64,000 bases of DNA from G963676655 sp963676655 (GTDB lineage Bacteria > Verrucomicrobiota > Lentisphaeria > Victivallales > Victivallaceae), in contig CAXXKX010000003.1 in assembly GCA_963676655.2 (NCBI GenBank), forward strand, positions 4,464,001-4,528,000, in the 5' to 3' direction. Below the pieces are notes generated by a model that saw nothing but the letters and a program-made list of their open reading frames with translations, was not told the origin of the DNA and did not search any database. Numbering within the stretch: the first letter of the stretch is position 1; each line of letters opens with the position of its first letter. This document shows, in pieces, positions 17,747 through 26,898 of this stretch. The translations under genes were made by a program, and so were the position numbers.

Positions 17747-18514
17747 TTATATATTATACCAGTTGTGACGTTTTGCAAGTCTGCGAAAGGCTTGAATAAC
17801 GCCGGCAGCATAAGGCTGGTCGGCGATTTCGCCGTTATACTTCAGGACATGTTCTTTTACTTTCGGGGCGGCATTGGCAGGGCAGATGTAATACTTTGCC
17901 ACATCAGGCTGCATCATGGCAAGATCGGTCAGTTCATCCCCGGCGACGATTATCCGTTCGGGGGGCAGGCCAACTTCCGCAAAAGGGGAGGCTTTAGACA
18001 TGAATGCCGGGCGCGCGACGAACATACGACCGTCAAACCGACATATAAGTTCATCGTCGTTGAGGAACTTTTCCAGATAATGATTGAATCGGTTGAAATC
18101 ATCGTTTGCCGCCAGTTGGAAACAGAACAGGTGTCCATAATCGATGACTTTTTCAGCTTTAAACCGGCCCGATATGTCATGGATCATCGGGTTGAATTTA
18201 ATATGTTGAAACTCTTTGAGCTGTTTTTCCATATTGGCGGTATAGGGTTGAACCAGTTCCGGTTGGTCATTGACAGTTGCCGCCATGCGCAGGCCGAATT
18301 CCGCCATCAGGTAAGCTGGCCTTGATTTTACCTTGCTGAGTTTGATCAAATCCCATTGGCCGTTAACATCCCAGGTGGTATTGATGCCCCATTTGATGCA
18401 GTGTTCACTCAGGGAATCAAGGAAAGTGCTGAAAATATCCGGGAAGCGGGCGTATTCAGCATAGTCACCGCCCAGAGCCGTACCGTCCAGGTCGGTAATA
18501 AAAAGCATATCCAT
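17747..18514 (-). CDS. HAD-superfamily phosphatase (type IIB, sucrose-phosphatase/Cof-like)
   Basis: A 255 aa cytoplasmic hydrolase. HAD motif I is FITDLDGTALGG at residues 5-16 with nucleophile Asp8 and Asp10. The late motifs KASPFAEVGL and IIVAGDELTDLAMM provide the Lys and acidic metal-binding residues. The cap lies between them, as in type IIB enzymes that act on sugar phosphates. It starts 16 bp after the heparinase stop and is almost certainly in that operon, so a role in handling a sugar phosphate released by the pathway is inferred. Confidence 0.85.
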   Translation of the reverse strand: MDMLFITDLDGTALGGDYAEYARFPDIFSTFLDSLSEHCIKWGINTTWDVNGQWDLIKLSKVKSRPAYLMAEFGLRMAATVNDQPELVQPYTANMEKQLKEFQHIKFNPMIHDISGRFKAEKVIDYGHLFCFQLAANDDFNRFNHYLEKFLNDDELICRFDGRMFVARPAFMSKASPFAEVGLPPERIIVAGDELTDLAMMQPDVAKYYICPANAAPKVKEHVLKYNGEIADQPYAAGVIQAFRRLAKRHNWYNI

Positions 18515-18530
18515 GTATTTTGAACGAAAG

Positions 18531-19097
18531 TTATTTGGTTATTTTTACATCAAATTCAACTACGACCGGCTTATCGTTTTCAACGTCAATGGTGTATTCC
18601 CCAGGTGAATAGCACTTTACTTTCAAACATTTGACATCTTTGTTGTCCGGGCCTTTTGATGTGATAAATTCAGCGCCGGTTGTCAATTTCCAGCCTTTGT
18701 CATCAAAGCTGAGCGGTTTGCCGTTGACTGTAATATTCACGTATTTGAACCAGACGAGATTTTTCTGCTGCGGTTTGGGCAGCCAGGCTCCGAGGAATAC
18801 CAATTGAGCTTTGCCGCTGCCGGTAGGAGTGAAGACGATTTTGACTTTCCGCCATACGTCCTGTTTGAAGAACGCACGGGCCGACAGATAGTAATTCTGC
18901 TTGTCTTTGCGCCATGTGGCTTTGAATATATTGACGCTTTTACTGCATTTGTCCTTTTCCGGCAGCAGTTTGATACGTGCTTTCTCTGCATTGATGTCGA
19001 GACGCGCCCAGGTATGCAGCGCTTTCGCGGCCGGGGCGGCTGTTGCTATCGCGGTTGCGGCGGTTGCGCCAAGTACGGCTTTTTTCAGATTGATCAT
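18531..19097 (-). other. Possible internal start: separate secreted beta-domain protein inside the heparinase frame
   Basis: An ATG inside the lyase gene, with AAAGG eight bases upstream, opens MINLKKAVLGATAATAIATA, a textbook signal peptide ending in PAAKA. The remaining 160 residues form a beta-rich, CBM-like domain (YYLSARAFFKQDVWRKVKI, GEYTIDVENDKPVVVEFDV). Either this is an independently translated 189 aa secreted protein or a former gene now fused to the lyase. Confidence 0.4.
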
Positions 19098-21788
19098 AGC
19101 TGGAACCTTTCTTTGTGTGCCTGTTCTGTCAATAAGATATTCTGTTGTTTTAAGTTTGCCGTTTTCGTAGATGAGAGTCCTGGGTTTACCATGATACAGG
19201 CGCTTTCCTGATTTTTCCAGCAAAGTGCAGCCGGATGAGATGATTCGGATCAGTTGTCCTTCCCTGGAAAGACGACAGAAGGTCAGCTTGCCGTCAGTCT
19301 TAATTCCACTCTTGGAATCTTTGAGGATTGATTCGGCAGTGTTAACCAGAATGATGTCCTGGCAGGACGGCCATTTGATTATACTTTTAATACCATGTTT
19401 GATTTTTTCCGAAGAGCATTCCGGTATCGGCATCTTCAGTTTTTTAGGATAGAGCATCAGCAGGAAATCAGGTTCGATCGATTTAACCTTGAGACTGGCG
19501 CGCTGGTGGGCTGAGTCCCGGGTCGGCTGGTACAGGTCAAGGGAGATTTTGCCGTTTAACGGCCAAAGCGCTTTGATCGTACAGGCTGTATCGGGAGTTG
19601 ATTCAACCTTTTTCAGTTCCACGTCCCGGCTGGCAATCAGGTTGGAGGCGTCAAATGCAATTCCTTTGACATTTTCCGGATTGTATTCCACCGGGACTCT
19701 GGTGTTGGAGCCTGGCGCATATTTGACCAGCATTCCTTTTAGAAAAGAATATCCCTGGGTAACGCCGCTGAATTCAATAATGTTTTCGCCTTTCTTGAAA
19801 TCAAAAACATATGGCTTATGCATTTTCTTTTGATTTCTTGTGACCAGGAACCAGTCATAATCAATAGAAAAAGCTATCTGGGATCGTCCGTATGTTTTGC
19901 CGTTGATGCTGATTTCCACTTCGCTGGCATAGCCCGGGTGATTTTTCGCAAAAGTCCACATGATATATTTGCCGGGTTCTGGAACATTTATTTTGAATTT
20001 TGTGTAGCCGGCAAGGTGTTTGAAAATCTGATAGCCCGGTTTTTTGAAGCTGTAATTGGAGCCGGTTTCACAGTTCGATATAGCTTTTCCAGCAAAAGTA
20101 TATGGAGTCAATTTTATCTCCTGTCTGTTGTCGGTGGCGATCCGGTTGCCTCTTGCCAGTTGCAGTAAACTGGTGTATTCGTGAACCTTGCCGTCTTTGT
20201 TGATGTCGTCATACACCAGCGAATATGGCGGCGTTTCCGCCCGGTTGACGAATATCACATTACGGAAGGCTTTTTGTACGAGATTAAAAAGTTGGCGGCT
20301 GGCATGCTGGTAACGGTTGAAAAAATCATACGCGTCCTTCTGATCAACCCGGACAAAGCCGATTTTGTCATCTGCGATATACCGGTCAATATCGGAAAAA
20401 GTTCCGGATTGGCGCATGGTTGGGTCAAAGGCTTCCCCTTTTCCGTCGATCAGTACCAGACTGTGGGCTTCTGGCGGGGTTGCTGAATTAGTGATTTTTG
20501 CGTCATTGCCATAGCCTGAATCAACCAGCCATTTCCGCTTGTAGCCGTAAAAGTTGAAATGGCCCCGATCCGCCTGGGAATGCGCTGAATAGTCGTATTT
20601 TCCGGCGTAAATAAACATAAATACATCCTGTTCGGTCCAGCCGCTGCGGAAAGCGGCCAAACCGCCGTACTTGAATAATTTACTTAAACCGAGCTCTTTG
20701 GTGGGATTGAAGTCGGTTTTCGGGGTGTGTCCGAAAATCAACGCGAATGAGTTGGAGAAGTAGCGGGGGAATTTTCCATAAAGTCGGGAAACCAGGAAGT
20801 CTCCAGTTTCCGGATATTCTTTTTGAAGCATAAACGGGATATTACGCGTGGTGGGTTTGTAGGAGCCGTCGCTGAAGTTATCGAATTCGCTGTTCCATGG
20901 TAGAAGACACCAGGTCAGCCATGTTAAAGTATTTTTCAGATTGGTTTTTGCAAAGTAATCGACGTTTTGTTCTCTTGACAAGGCCTGCAGGAAGAGCAGC
21001 TGGTTGCCGGCGGTATAGCAAAAATAGTTACTGCCCTCGGGAAATACACCGTCGGGTCTGACCGCGACATTCAGCCAGCTTAGTGTGTAACGCAAGGCGC
21101 GGTCCAGCCATAAGTCGACCGGCCAGTCGGTTTCATTTTTTAACGTCATACACGCGATGCCCAAAGCTCCGGTTTCGCCAGCCGTATAATTTTTATAGAA
21201 ACTGTAGCCGTATTCCGCGGTTCCGATCATTTCGTAGGTGATCTTGCAGAAATATGCCAGGCCTTTGCGGATATCGAAGCGTTGTTTTTCGGTCATTTGA
21301 TCATAAAGGGTGTCGTAGACAAATGAAATCGGGATCAGAATGAAGGTTGTGGAATTGCCGCGCTGCATCCAGTCGGCAAATTTACCGGTTTCCCTGATTG
21401 GAACTTTTTCGTAATGCGCATTGACGAAGGTGGTTGCCAACTCAATGGCGCGCCGGGAATATTTTTTATCGCCGGTAATCAGATAGGCCATGGTCAGGGT
21501 TTCGGTAATTCCCTGGAAATTCGGATTTTCACTGAATGGAAAGACATGGTTGCCGGGATGTTTCCGCAGCATTATATCGGCATTGGCGATAAGGTCGGCT
21601 GTGTAATGTTTGAAATAGGTGTTCCGGGCTTTTTTTCTTAAAGCCGGAATATCTTTGGCTGAGAAAAACAGGGAAGGGCGTTCCTTGTTGGGGATTTCCG
21701 AGTCCTTTTTGATCAAATCCGCAAATTCTCCTCTGACGCCAATGGCAAAAGAGAAGACCATTGCCGCCAAAAACGTGTGTTTTGTCAT
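18531..21788 (-). CDS. Secreted heparinase II/III-family polysaccharide lyase
   Basis: A 1085 aa exported protein with signal peptide MTKHTFLAAMVFSFAIGVRG. Residues 40-370 form the alpha/alpha-toroid region (RPSLFFSAKDIPALRKKA, NYTAGETGALGIACMTL, RPDGVFPEGSNYF). Residues 380-600 carry the heparinase II/III beta-sandwich signature YSAHSQADRGHFNFYGYKRK. A CBM-like insert lies near 590-690. Uronate-containing polysaccharides are the usual substrates. Within the frame, Met898 begins a second typical signal peptide and C-terminal beta domain, suggesting two genes fused in frame. It follows a prepilin gene by 50 bp and precedes the HAD gene. Confidence 0.85.
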   Translation of the reverse strand: MTKHTFLAAMVFSFAIGVRGEFADLIKKDSEIPNKERPSLFFSAKDIPALRKKARNTYFKHYTADLIANADIMLRKHPGNHVFPFSENPNFQGITETLTMAYLITGDKKYSRRAIELATTFVNAHYEKVPIRETGKFADWMQRGNSTTFILIPISFVYDTLYDQMTEKQRFDIRKGLAYFCKITYEMIGTAEYGYSFYKNYTAGETGALGIACMTLKNETDWPVDLWLDRALRYTLSWLNVAVRPDGVFPEGSNYFCYTAGNQLLFLQALSREQNVDYFAKTNLKNTLTWLTWCLLPWNSEFDNFSDGSYKPTTRNIPFMLQKEYPETGDFLVSRLYGKFPRYFSNSFALIFGHTPKTDFNPTKELGLSKLFKYGGLAAFRSGWTEQDVFMFIYAGKYDYSAHSQADRGHFNFYGYKRKWLVDSGYGNDAKITNSATPPEAHSLVLIDGKGEAFDPTMRQSGTFSDIDRYIADDKIGFVRVDQKDAYDFFNRYQHASRQLFNLVQKAFRNVIFVNRAETPPYSLVYDDINKDGKVHEYTSLLQLARGNRIATDNRQEIKLTPYTFAGKAISNCETGSNYSFKKPGYQIFKHLAGYTKFKINVPEPGKYIMWTFAKNHPGYASEVEISINGKTYGRSQIAFSIDYDWFLVTRNQKKMHKPYVFDFKKGENIIEFSGVTQGYSFLKGMLVKYAPGSNTRVPVEYNPENVKGIAFDASNLIASRDVELKKVESTPDTACTIKALWPLNGKISLDLYQPTRDSAHQRASLKVKSIEPDFLLMLYPKKLKMPIPECSSEKIKHGIKSIIKWPSCQDIILVNTAESILKDSKSGIKTDGKLTFCRLSREGQLIRIISSGCTLLEKSGKRLYHGKPRTLIYENGKLKTTEYLIDRTGTQRKVPAMINLKKAVLGATAATAIATAAPAAKALHTWARLDINAEKARIKLLPEKDKCSKSVNIFKATWRKDKQNYYLSARAFFKQDVWRKVKIVFTPTGSGKAQLVFLGAWLPKPQQKNLVWFKYVNITVNGKPLSFDDKGWKLTTGAEFITSKGPDNKDVKCLKVKCYSPGEYTIDVENDKPVVVEFDVKITK

Positions 21789-21838
21789 GATATTTCCTTT
21801 ATGATATCTTTGAATAATTCCATGAAAATTATGTTGTC

Positions 21839-22534
21839 TTAATCGCCGCGCCGCCAGACGAAACCGGGACCGGTGTAGCGCCCCATGACCAGATCATAGG
21901 CCAGGTGTTTGACATGGCCGGCGACAAATACGAAGTTGCTGCCCATGCGATGCCGGATTGAAACACGATTTTTACTGGGGGCGTACCAGATAATCCCTGC
22001 GTACGAAGCTGAGTTTGGATCGTATTCGGTCGCGCCATTGTCACCGACCATCAGCATGCGGCCGGGACTTTTGACCTGAGTGAGTTTTATGCCCCAGCCA
22101 TTGGCGTCGCTCAAGCATTTGTTGTCGTTGGACGCAGTATAGTTATAGTTCCAGCCGTATGAGTTTTTGAAATCCCAGTAAGGCAGACTCTTGTAAGAAC
22201 CGGGTTTTGTATCGGATGGGCATAGCAATCCTTTTCCTTTGTAATAAACCATCTTTTCTTCTGAAGCTGAGGTCCCGGCAGTCGAGCTGCCGCCGAAGTA
22301 AACGATGATTCCTGCCGGATAACGTTTGTTTCCAGGCAGGTAATCATTGTAGTCATTTGTGTACATAATGGCTGATGAGCCAATTTGTTTCAGGTTCGCC
22401 GCGCATTTAATTTCTTTGGCCTTGTCACGAGCTTTATTCAATGCTGGCAACAGCATTGAAGCGAGGATAGCTATTATTGCTATTACTACAAGCAATTCTA
22501 TTAATGTGAATGTTTTTTTGCGGTCTGTTCTCAT
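21839..22534 (-). CDS. Prepilin-like protein, DUF1559-type (module 2)
   Basis: A 231 aa protein with leader MRTDRKKT followed by FTLIELLVVIAII and the rest of the conserved helix through LPALNKARDKAKEIKCAANLKQIG. The residue before the mature Phe is Thr instead of Gly. The C-terminal motif reads RHRMGSNFVFVAGHV, the same pattern as the other copies with the central Asp replaced by Ala. An AAGGAG ribosome site lies seven bases before the ATG. It follows the GntR-SBP regulator by 23 bp and precedes the heparinase by 50 bp. Confidence 0.88.
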   Translation of the reverse strand: MRTDRKKTFTLIELLVVIAIIAILASMLLPALNKARDKAKEIKCAANLKQIGSSAIMYTNDYNDYLPGNKRYPAGIIVYFGGSSTAGTSASEEKMVYYKGKGLLCPSDTKPGSYKSLPYWDFKNSYGWNYNYTASNDNKCLSDANGWGIKLTQVKSPGRMLMVGDNGATEYDPNSASYAGIIWYAPSKNRVSIRHRMGSNFVFVAGHVKHLAYDLVMGRYTGPGFVWRRGD

Positions 22535-22557
22535 TGGTTTCTCCTTATAATTTGGTT

Positions 22558-23961
22558 TTAATTGAAAAAATGATAAGTTTCAACTTTGTTACTGTTGAGG
22601 ATTGACTTCAGTTCAACAGTTCCATCCTTTATGGTCATTTTATTTTCTATCAGTCGATCAAATACCTCGTATAAGTCACCGAAAAGTCTGCGAATTCCTT
22701 TTTTTGAATGAAGCGGCAGGGCATATTTGAGTGTTTGCAGGAACGCTTGCGGGTTTTCGATGTCGCCTGCCTTCCAGTTTTTTTGTTCACTTATCTTGGC
22801 CGGATAAATACCGGTCAAAGAAGCGCACCGCTCAAAACCGCCGCTGTACAGCACTTTGTCGATAAACTTCCAGGTCGCTTCCGGGTGTGGCGAATGTGCG
22901 GATACCCCCAAACCGAAAAAAGTTGTAGCGCTGCCCTTGAATTTATTGCGCGGCAACTCATGAAAAGTCCAGTGTTTACGCTGTTCTGCAGGCAGTTTTC
23001 CACCTATGAGCGGGCCGCAAAACGTCATACATGAACCGCCCTGGGAGATAAAACGCGGAAAACTTTGCGGGAGTTTGTAGACGTTTACACATAATTCCTC
23101 ATATATCAAAGTGTGCAGGAACGTTATTACTTCGGTCAGGGAGCTTTCATCGAAGCCGATATTACCGTTTGAATCAAAATAGTTGGCGCCAACTTGAGCC
23201 AGCAGCGGTTCAAAAAGCGTTCCGGGGGCGGGACAAAGGGTCATCGGCATCTGTCCGCTTTGTTTAAGTTTGCGGCAAATATCGAGGAAATCATCCCATG
23301 TCCAGTCCGGTGAAGGAAGCGGAATGCCCGCTTTTGCGAATGTTCTTTTATCGATATAACATATTGTTGGATTGGTGATTAACGGGACCGCGAGCAGCTC
23401 GCCGCTGACAAGGGATGAAAACTCATCGCAGGCATGAGGGGAAAAGTCCGCTTCCACTTTTTTCTTCAACCATTTCGGAACCGGTTGCAGGTAACGCTGC
23501 GTGATTTCTGTCAACTGCAAGGAAGAATAAAATACGATATCGCAGTCGCTGATCGAAGAGGACAGTTCAATCATGTTCCGTGATTCAGGCAGTGTCACCG
23601 GCTTGATTTGCTTTTGGTGCTCTCCCCATAATTGTCTATTGATATCGTCCTGACAATGCAGACTGTAAGCATTGGTGTATTTAAATTGGCTGGTTCCGGC
23701 ACACGTTTCGTCGGAAGCTGATTTTATCACTTCTGGAGAGAAGACGGAGGATGCCAGAAAAGTGCCGCGTCCCTGCTGACGTTCCAACAGACCCTCTTTT
23801 TCCAGTCTCCCGATTGCTTTACGAATAGTTCCGATCGATACCGAATAGCGTTTGCTCAGTTTGGGTTCTGGAAAAAGCTTTTTATTAGTATCAAGAATAG
23901 TTGCATTGCTCAGGTCATTTTTTAAACCTGCGTATACTTTTTCTGAAATTAAATTAGCCAT
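22558..23961 (-). CDS. GntR DNA-binding domain fused to an ABC-type solute-binding domain
   Basis: A 467 aa cytoplasmic protein. Residues 1-72 are a GntR winged helix (SKRYSVSIGTIRKAIGRLEKEGLLERQQGRG, in part). From about residue 110 it resembles a family-1 extracellular sugar-binding protein: AVPLITNPTICYIDKRTFAKAG, PDWTWDDFLDICRKL, LLAQVGANYFD, FFGLGVSAHSPHPEATWKFI. There is no signal peptide, so the binding-protein domain is used as an intracellular sensor in place of the usual LacI-like or UTRA domain. It is the first gene of module 2 and has its own promoter at 24002-24030. The ligand is probably an oligosaccharide related to the heparinase product. Confidence 0.8.
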   Translation of the reverse strand: MANLISEKVYAGLKNDLSNATILDTNKKLFPEPKLSKRYSVSIGTIRKAIGRLEKEGLLERQQGRGTFLASSVFSPEVIKSASDETCAGTSQFKYTNAYSLHCQDDINRQLWGEHQKQIKPVTLPESRNMIELSSSISDCDIVFYSSLQLTEITQRYLQPVPKWLKKKVEADFSPHACDEFSSLVSGELLAVPLITNPTICYIDKRTFAKAGIPLPSPDWTWDDFLDICRKLKQSGQMPMTLCPAPGTLFEPLLAQVGANYFDSNGNIGFDESSLTEVITFLHTLIYEELCVNVYKLPQSFPRFISQGGSCMTFCGPLIGGKLPAEQRKHWTFHELPRNKFKGSATTFFGLGVSAHSPHPEATWKFIDKVLYSGGFERCASLTGIYPAKISEQKNWKAGDIENPQAFLQTLKYALPLHSKKGIRRLFGDLYEVFDRLIENKMTIKDGTVELKSILNSNKVETYHFFN

Positions 23962-24001
23962 GTCAAAAATAAACCTTGTTCAAATCATTCATTTAAATCA
24001 T

Positions 24002-24030
24002 ATAATACATTCAAAGATTAAAAAAGTCAA
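24002..24030 (-). promoter_or_regulatory. Promoter of the GntR-SBP regulator
   Basis: On the minus strand: TTGACT, 17-bp spacer, TATTAT, about 40 bp before the start codon. It is divergent from the LacI-gene promoter. Confidence 0.6.
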
Positions 24031-24107
24031 TACTTGAAATATGAAAATCAATGAAAAACTACAAAAATTACTGCTCCTGTGGCACTGGCAACAGAATGAT
24101 CAATAAA

Positions 24108-24125
24108 AATTAAATCGGTTTAATT
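24108..24125. promoter_or_regulatory. LacI-family operator
   Basis: The palindrome AATTAAATCGGTTTAATT (7-bp arms) contains AAATCGGTTT, an exact fit to the AAANCGNTTT core of LacI/GalR operators. It lies 13 bp upstream of the LacI gene's -35 box and between two divergent regulator promoters, so autoregulation by the adjacent LacI protein is likely. Confidence 0.6.
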
Positions 24126-24138
24126 ATTATAAAGTAAC

Positions 24139-24167
24139 TTGACAAATTTACGTACAAAATATATATT
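24139..24167 (+). promoter_or_regulatory. Promoter of the LacI regulator operon
   Basis: TTGACA, 17-bp spacer, TATATT, about 40 bp before the LacI start codon. Confidence 0.65.
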
Positions 24168-24207
24168 AAAAAGGTATTTAAATCAATTAAATTATTTGGT
24201 TGGAATA

Positions 24208-25197
24208 ATGACTCAAAAAGAAATCGCGGCAATGCTCAATATATCTCCGGCCACGGTTTGTCTGGCGCTGGCGGATTCGCCGAAAATAAAACAGCAGACA
24301 AAGGACGCTGTCAGGAAACTGGCTGAGAGCATGAATTACCGTCCAAATCTGGCCGGCAGAATGCTGCAGAATCACAAGTCTTACTCGGTCGGAATCATAT
24401 TTCCATCCATTTCGCATAGTTTTTTCGGGGAGCTTCAGGAGGAAATACATCGCAAAATAATGGCTCACAACTACCTTGCTTTCTTTATCAGCGCCTTGGA
24501 TGTTTCGGAAAAGAAAAAGGCGATTGACAGTATGATCGAAAGAAATGTTGATGGCGTAATAGCTTTTAACAGTAATTATCCATTATTCAAACCATTGCTT
24601 GATAACCATATTCCCCTGATTCTCTATGGCGGCTATAAAACCCCGGATAAGCGGGATGGGCTCAAACATGTTCAATTGGACAGGTTTGAGGCAGGGTATC
24701 AAATTACTTCTCATTTATTGAAAAACGGCCGCAGGAAAGTTGCCTGCGTCGGTATCGGGGATGAAACGGAAGACCGTTTCCTGGGCTATAAAGCCGCGCT
24801 GATGCAAAATGGTTTGGCGGTTGACCGGAATTTGTTTGCCAGGGCCCGGCCCGGCATGGAGGATAGTTATAATAGCACGTTGGAACTGCTGACCAGGGAA
24901 CGCCCTGACGCGGTTTTGGCTCATAATGATACAACCGCAATCGGCGTAATCCGGGCCGTGATCGATTCCGGCCTGAAAGTTCCGGAGGACATCGCGGTTG
25001 TCGGCTTTGATAATATCAGCGTATCACGTTTTCTGCCGATCAGTCTGACAACCATGGGGCACAATAAACTGCAAACCGCGGAATGTCTGGTTGACGGCTT
25101 GTTCGATATGATCGACGGAGACGGCAAAGCGACTCCCGATCTAACCATGCTGCAATATGAATTAATTGTCCGCGAATCATGCGGAGCAAGGCAATAA
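24208..25197 (+). CDS. LacI-family transcriptional regulator
   Basis: A 329 aa repressor starting MTQKEIAAMLNISPATVCLA, the standard LacI helix-turn-helix, followed by hinge RPNLAGRMLQNHKSYSVGII. The sensor shows FPSISHSFFGELQEEI, DGVIAFNS, RPDAVLAHNDTTAIGVIRA and VPEDIAVVGFDNISVSRF, all conserved in the family. The start is placed at this ATG because the 23 codons upstream overlap the promoter. It leads an operon with a GH2 enzyme 25 bp downstream and a beta-propeller protein, and probably controls them together with itself. Confidence 0.92.
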   Translation: MTQKEIAAMLNISPATVCLALADSPKIKQQTKDAVRKLAESMNYRPNLAGRMLQNHKSYSVGIIFPSISHSFFGELQEEIHRKIMAHNYLAFFISALDVSEKKKAIDSMIERNVDGVIAFNSNYPLFKPLLDNHIPLILYGGYKTPDKRDGLKHVQLDRFEAGYQITSHLLKNGRRKVACVGIGDETEDRFLGYKAALMQNGLAVDRNLFARARPGMEDSYNSTLELLTRERPDAVLAHNDTTAIGVIRAVIDSGLKVPEDIAVVGFDNISVSRFLPISLTTMGHNKLQTAECLVDGLFDMIDGDGKATPDLTMLQYELIVRESCGARQ

Positions 25198-25221
25198 TAT
25201 ATAAAATAAGGACTATGATTG

Positions 25222-26898
25222 ATGAAGGCATACCCTCTTTTTCCAAAACGAGTCGCCACAGACCTTAACGGCCTTTGGGACTTCAGATTTATTGAAACTG
25301 ATCTTAAAGACGCGGACATAAGTGAGCTGGACTATGATGATCGCATTCCAGTGCCGTCGGCGTTTGACTCGCTGCCCGCTTATGCCGGTAAACGCGGCCT
25401 CGGTATTTACCGTTGTCAAACTGAAATCGCTCCGGGCAAAAAGTCCGTCCTGAAAATCGGCGGGGCCGGGATAATCAGTGATGTTTATGCAGATGGTAAA
25501 CACCTGGCGCATCATATCGGTTCATATACATCGTTTGAAGTAATAATACCGAAATCGAAAAATGCCGACCGGGAAATCGTCATTGTCACGGATAACCGTT
25601 ATGATTACAAAAAATGTCCCATCCATGAAAACTTTTTTGACTTCTATAATTATGGCGGGGTAATCCGTCAGGTCTGGCTCGAGGAATTGCCGGAAAGACC
25701 GATCAGTCAGGCTTATGTCCTGATTGACGATTATTTGACCGGGCAAATCAGAATCAGAGTAAAGTCGGACAAAAAACTTGATAATCTTAAATACAGTATA
25801 GATGGCGATGATTTCCAACCGGCTGAATTCAACGACGATGGCGATATCGTTGCTACGGTGCCGGATCCTGCCCCATGGAGTCATGAAGAACCAAATCTGC
25901 ATACCGTCACTGTCGATAGCGGGGACGACGCGATCGAGGTTCGTTTTGGACTGCGCGAGGTGGTCGTCGAGGACGGACAGATTTTTCTTAACGACAGTCC
26001 ACTCAAACTCCTCGGTTTTTGCCGTCACGAATCACATCCGCAGTACGGCCCCGCACTGCCGGACACGCAACTGGTTTACGACCTGCAACTGCTGAAACAA
26101 ATGGGATGCAACTTCATCCGGGGTTCGCATTACCAGCAGGACCCGCGCTTTCTGGATTTGTGTGATGAAGAGGGCTTCCTGTTCTTCTCCGAAAGTCTGG
26201 GTTGGGGGCAGCAGGAACGGCATTTCACTGATGAAAACTTTATTCAGGCGCAGCTGGCGCAGACCGAGGCGATGATCCGCAGTGATTTCAATCATCCTTC
26301 GATCATCATGTGGGGCTTTTTGAATGAGGGAAATACAACCGGCGAATTTGCCCGGGACTGTTATACGCGATTGGTGGACCTGATCCGGTTTATCGACCCT
26401 TCAAGACCGGTTACCTATGCTTCCAACAAGCACGGAAATGACTTGATGCTCGATTTGGTTGACATCATTTGTTTCAACATTTATCCCGGCTGGTACAGCG
26501 GTGATCGCGAATCAGATAACATCATCGGGGAAGTCTTGCCGGCGATTGAAAAACATCTCGGTGATGTGGATAAACTGGGATTTTCGGATAAACCGTTTAT
26601 TATTTCTGAGGTCGGTGCCGGGGCGATTTACGGCTGGCACGATCCGCTTAACGGAGTCTGGACCGAAGAATATCAATCCGAACTTTTGAGTATGGTTTGC
26701 CGCAAGGTTGTGTCCGACGACCGGATTGCCGGAGTCGCGTTATGGCAGTTCTGTGATGGCAGGACCTATCAGGGCGGCGGCGCTCTGGCTCGCCCGCGGG
26801 CGTTCAATAATAAAGGCATAGTTGACGAATACCGGCGCCCCAAGGCCGCTTTCAAAGAAGTTATGAAAATATTCAACGATTACAGGAAGCAGAAATGA
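25222..26898 (+). CDS. Glycoside hydrolase family 2 (beta-glucuronidase/galactosidase-like), cytoplasmic
   Basis: A 558 aa enzyme with no signal peptide. It has the GH2 jelly-roll N-terminus (DLNGLWDFRFIETDL, YDDRIPVPSAFDS), an immunoglobulin-like middle domain and the TIM barrel with MGCNFIRGSHYQQDPRFLDLCDEEG. The acid/base is in MWGFLNEGNT (about Glu368) and the nucleophile in ISEVGAGAIYGWHD (about Glu463). The overall layout is closest to beta-glucuronidases. Starting ATG is preceded by AAGGA. Since both this and the next protein lack signals, the substrate is probably an imported oligosaccharide. Confidence 0.9.
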   Translation: MKAYPLFPKRVATDLNGLWDFRFIETDLKDADISELDYDDRIPVPSAFDSLPAYAGKRGLGIYRCQTEIAPGKKSVLKIGGAGIISDVYADGKHLAHHIGSYTSFEVIIPKSKNADREIVIVTDNRYDYKKCPIHENFFDFYNYGGVIRQVWLEELPERPISQAYVLIDDYLTGQIRIRVKSDKKLDNLKYSIDGDDFQPAEFNDDGDIVATVPDPAPWSHEEPNLHTVTVDSGDDAIEVRFGLREVVVEDGQIFLNDSPLKLLGFCRHESHPQYGPALPDTQLVYDLQLLKQMGCNFIRGSHYQQDPRFLDLCDEEGFLFFSESLGWGQQERHFTDENFIQAQLAQTEAMIRSDFNHPSIIMWGFLNEGNTTGEFARDCYTRLVDLIRFIDPSRPVTYASNKHGNDLMLDLVDIICFNIYPGWYSGDRESDNIIGEVLPAIEKHLGDVDKLGFSDKPFIISEVGAGAIYGWHDPLNGVWTEEYQSELLSMVCRKVVSDDRIAGVALWQFCDGRTYQGGGALARPRAFNNKGIVDEYRRPKAAFKEVMKIFNDYRKQK

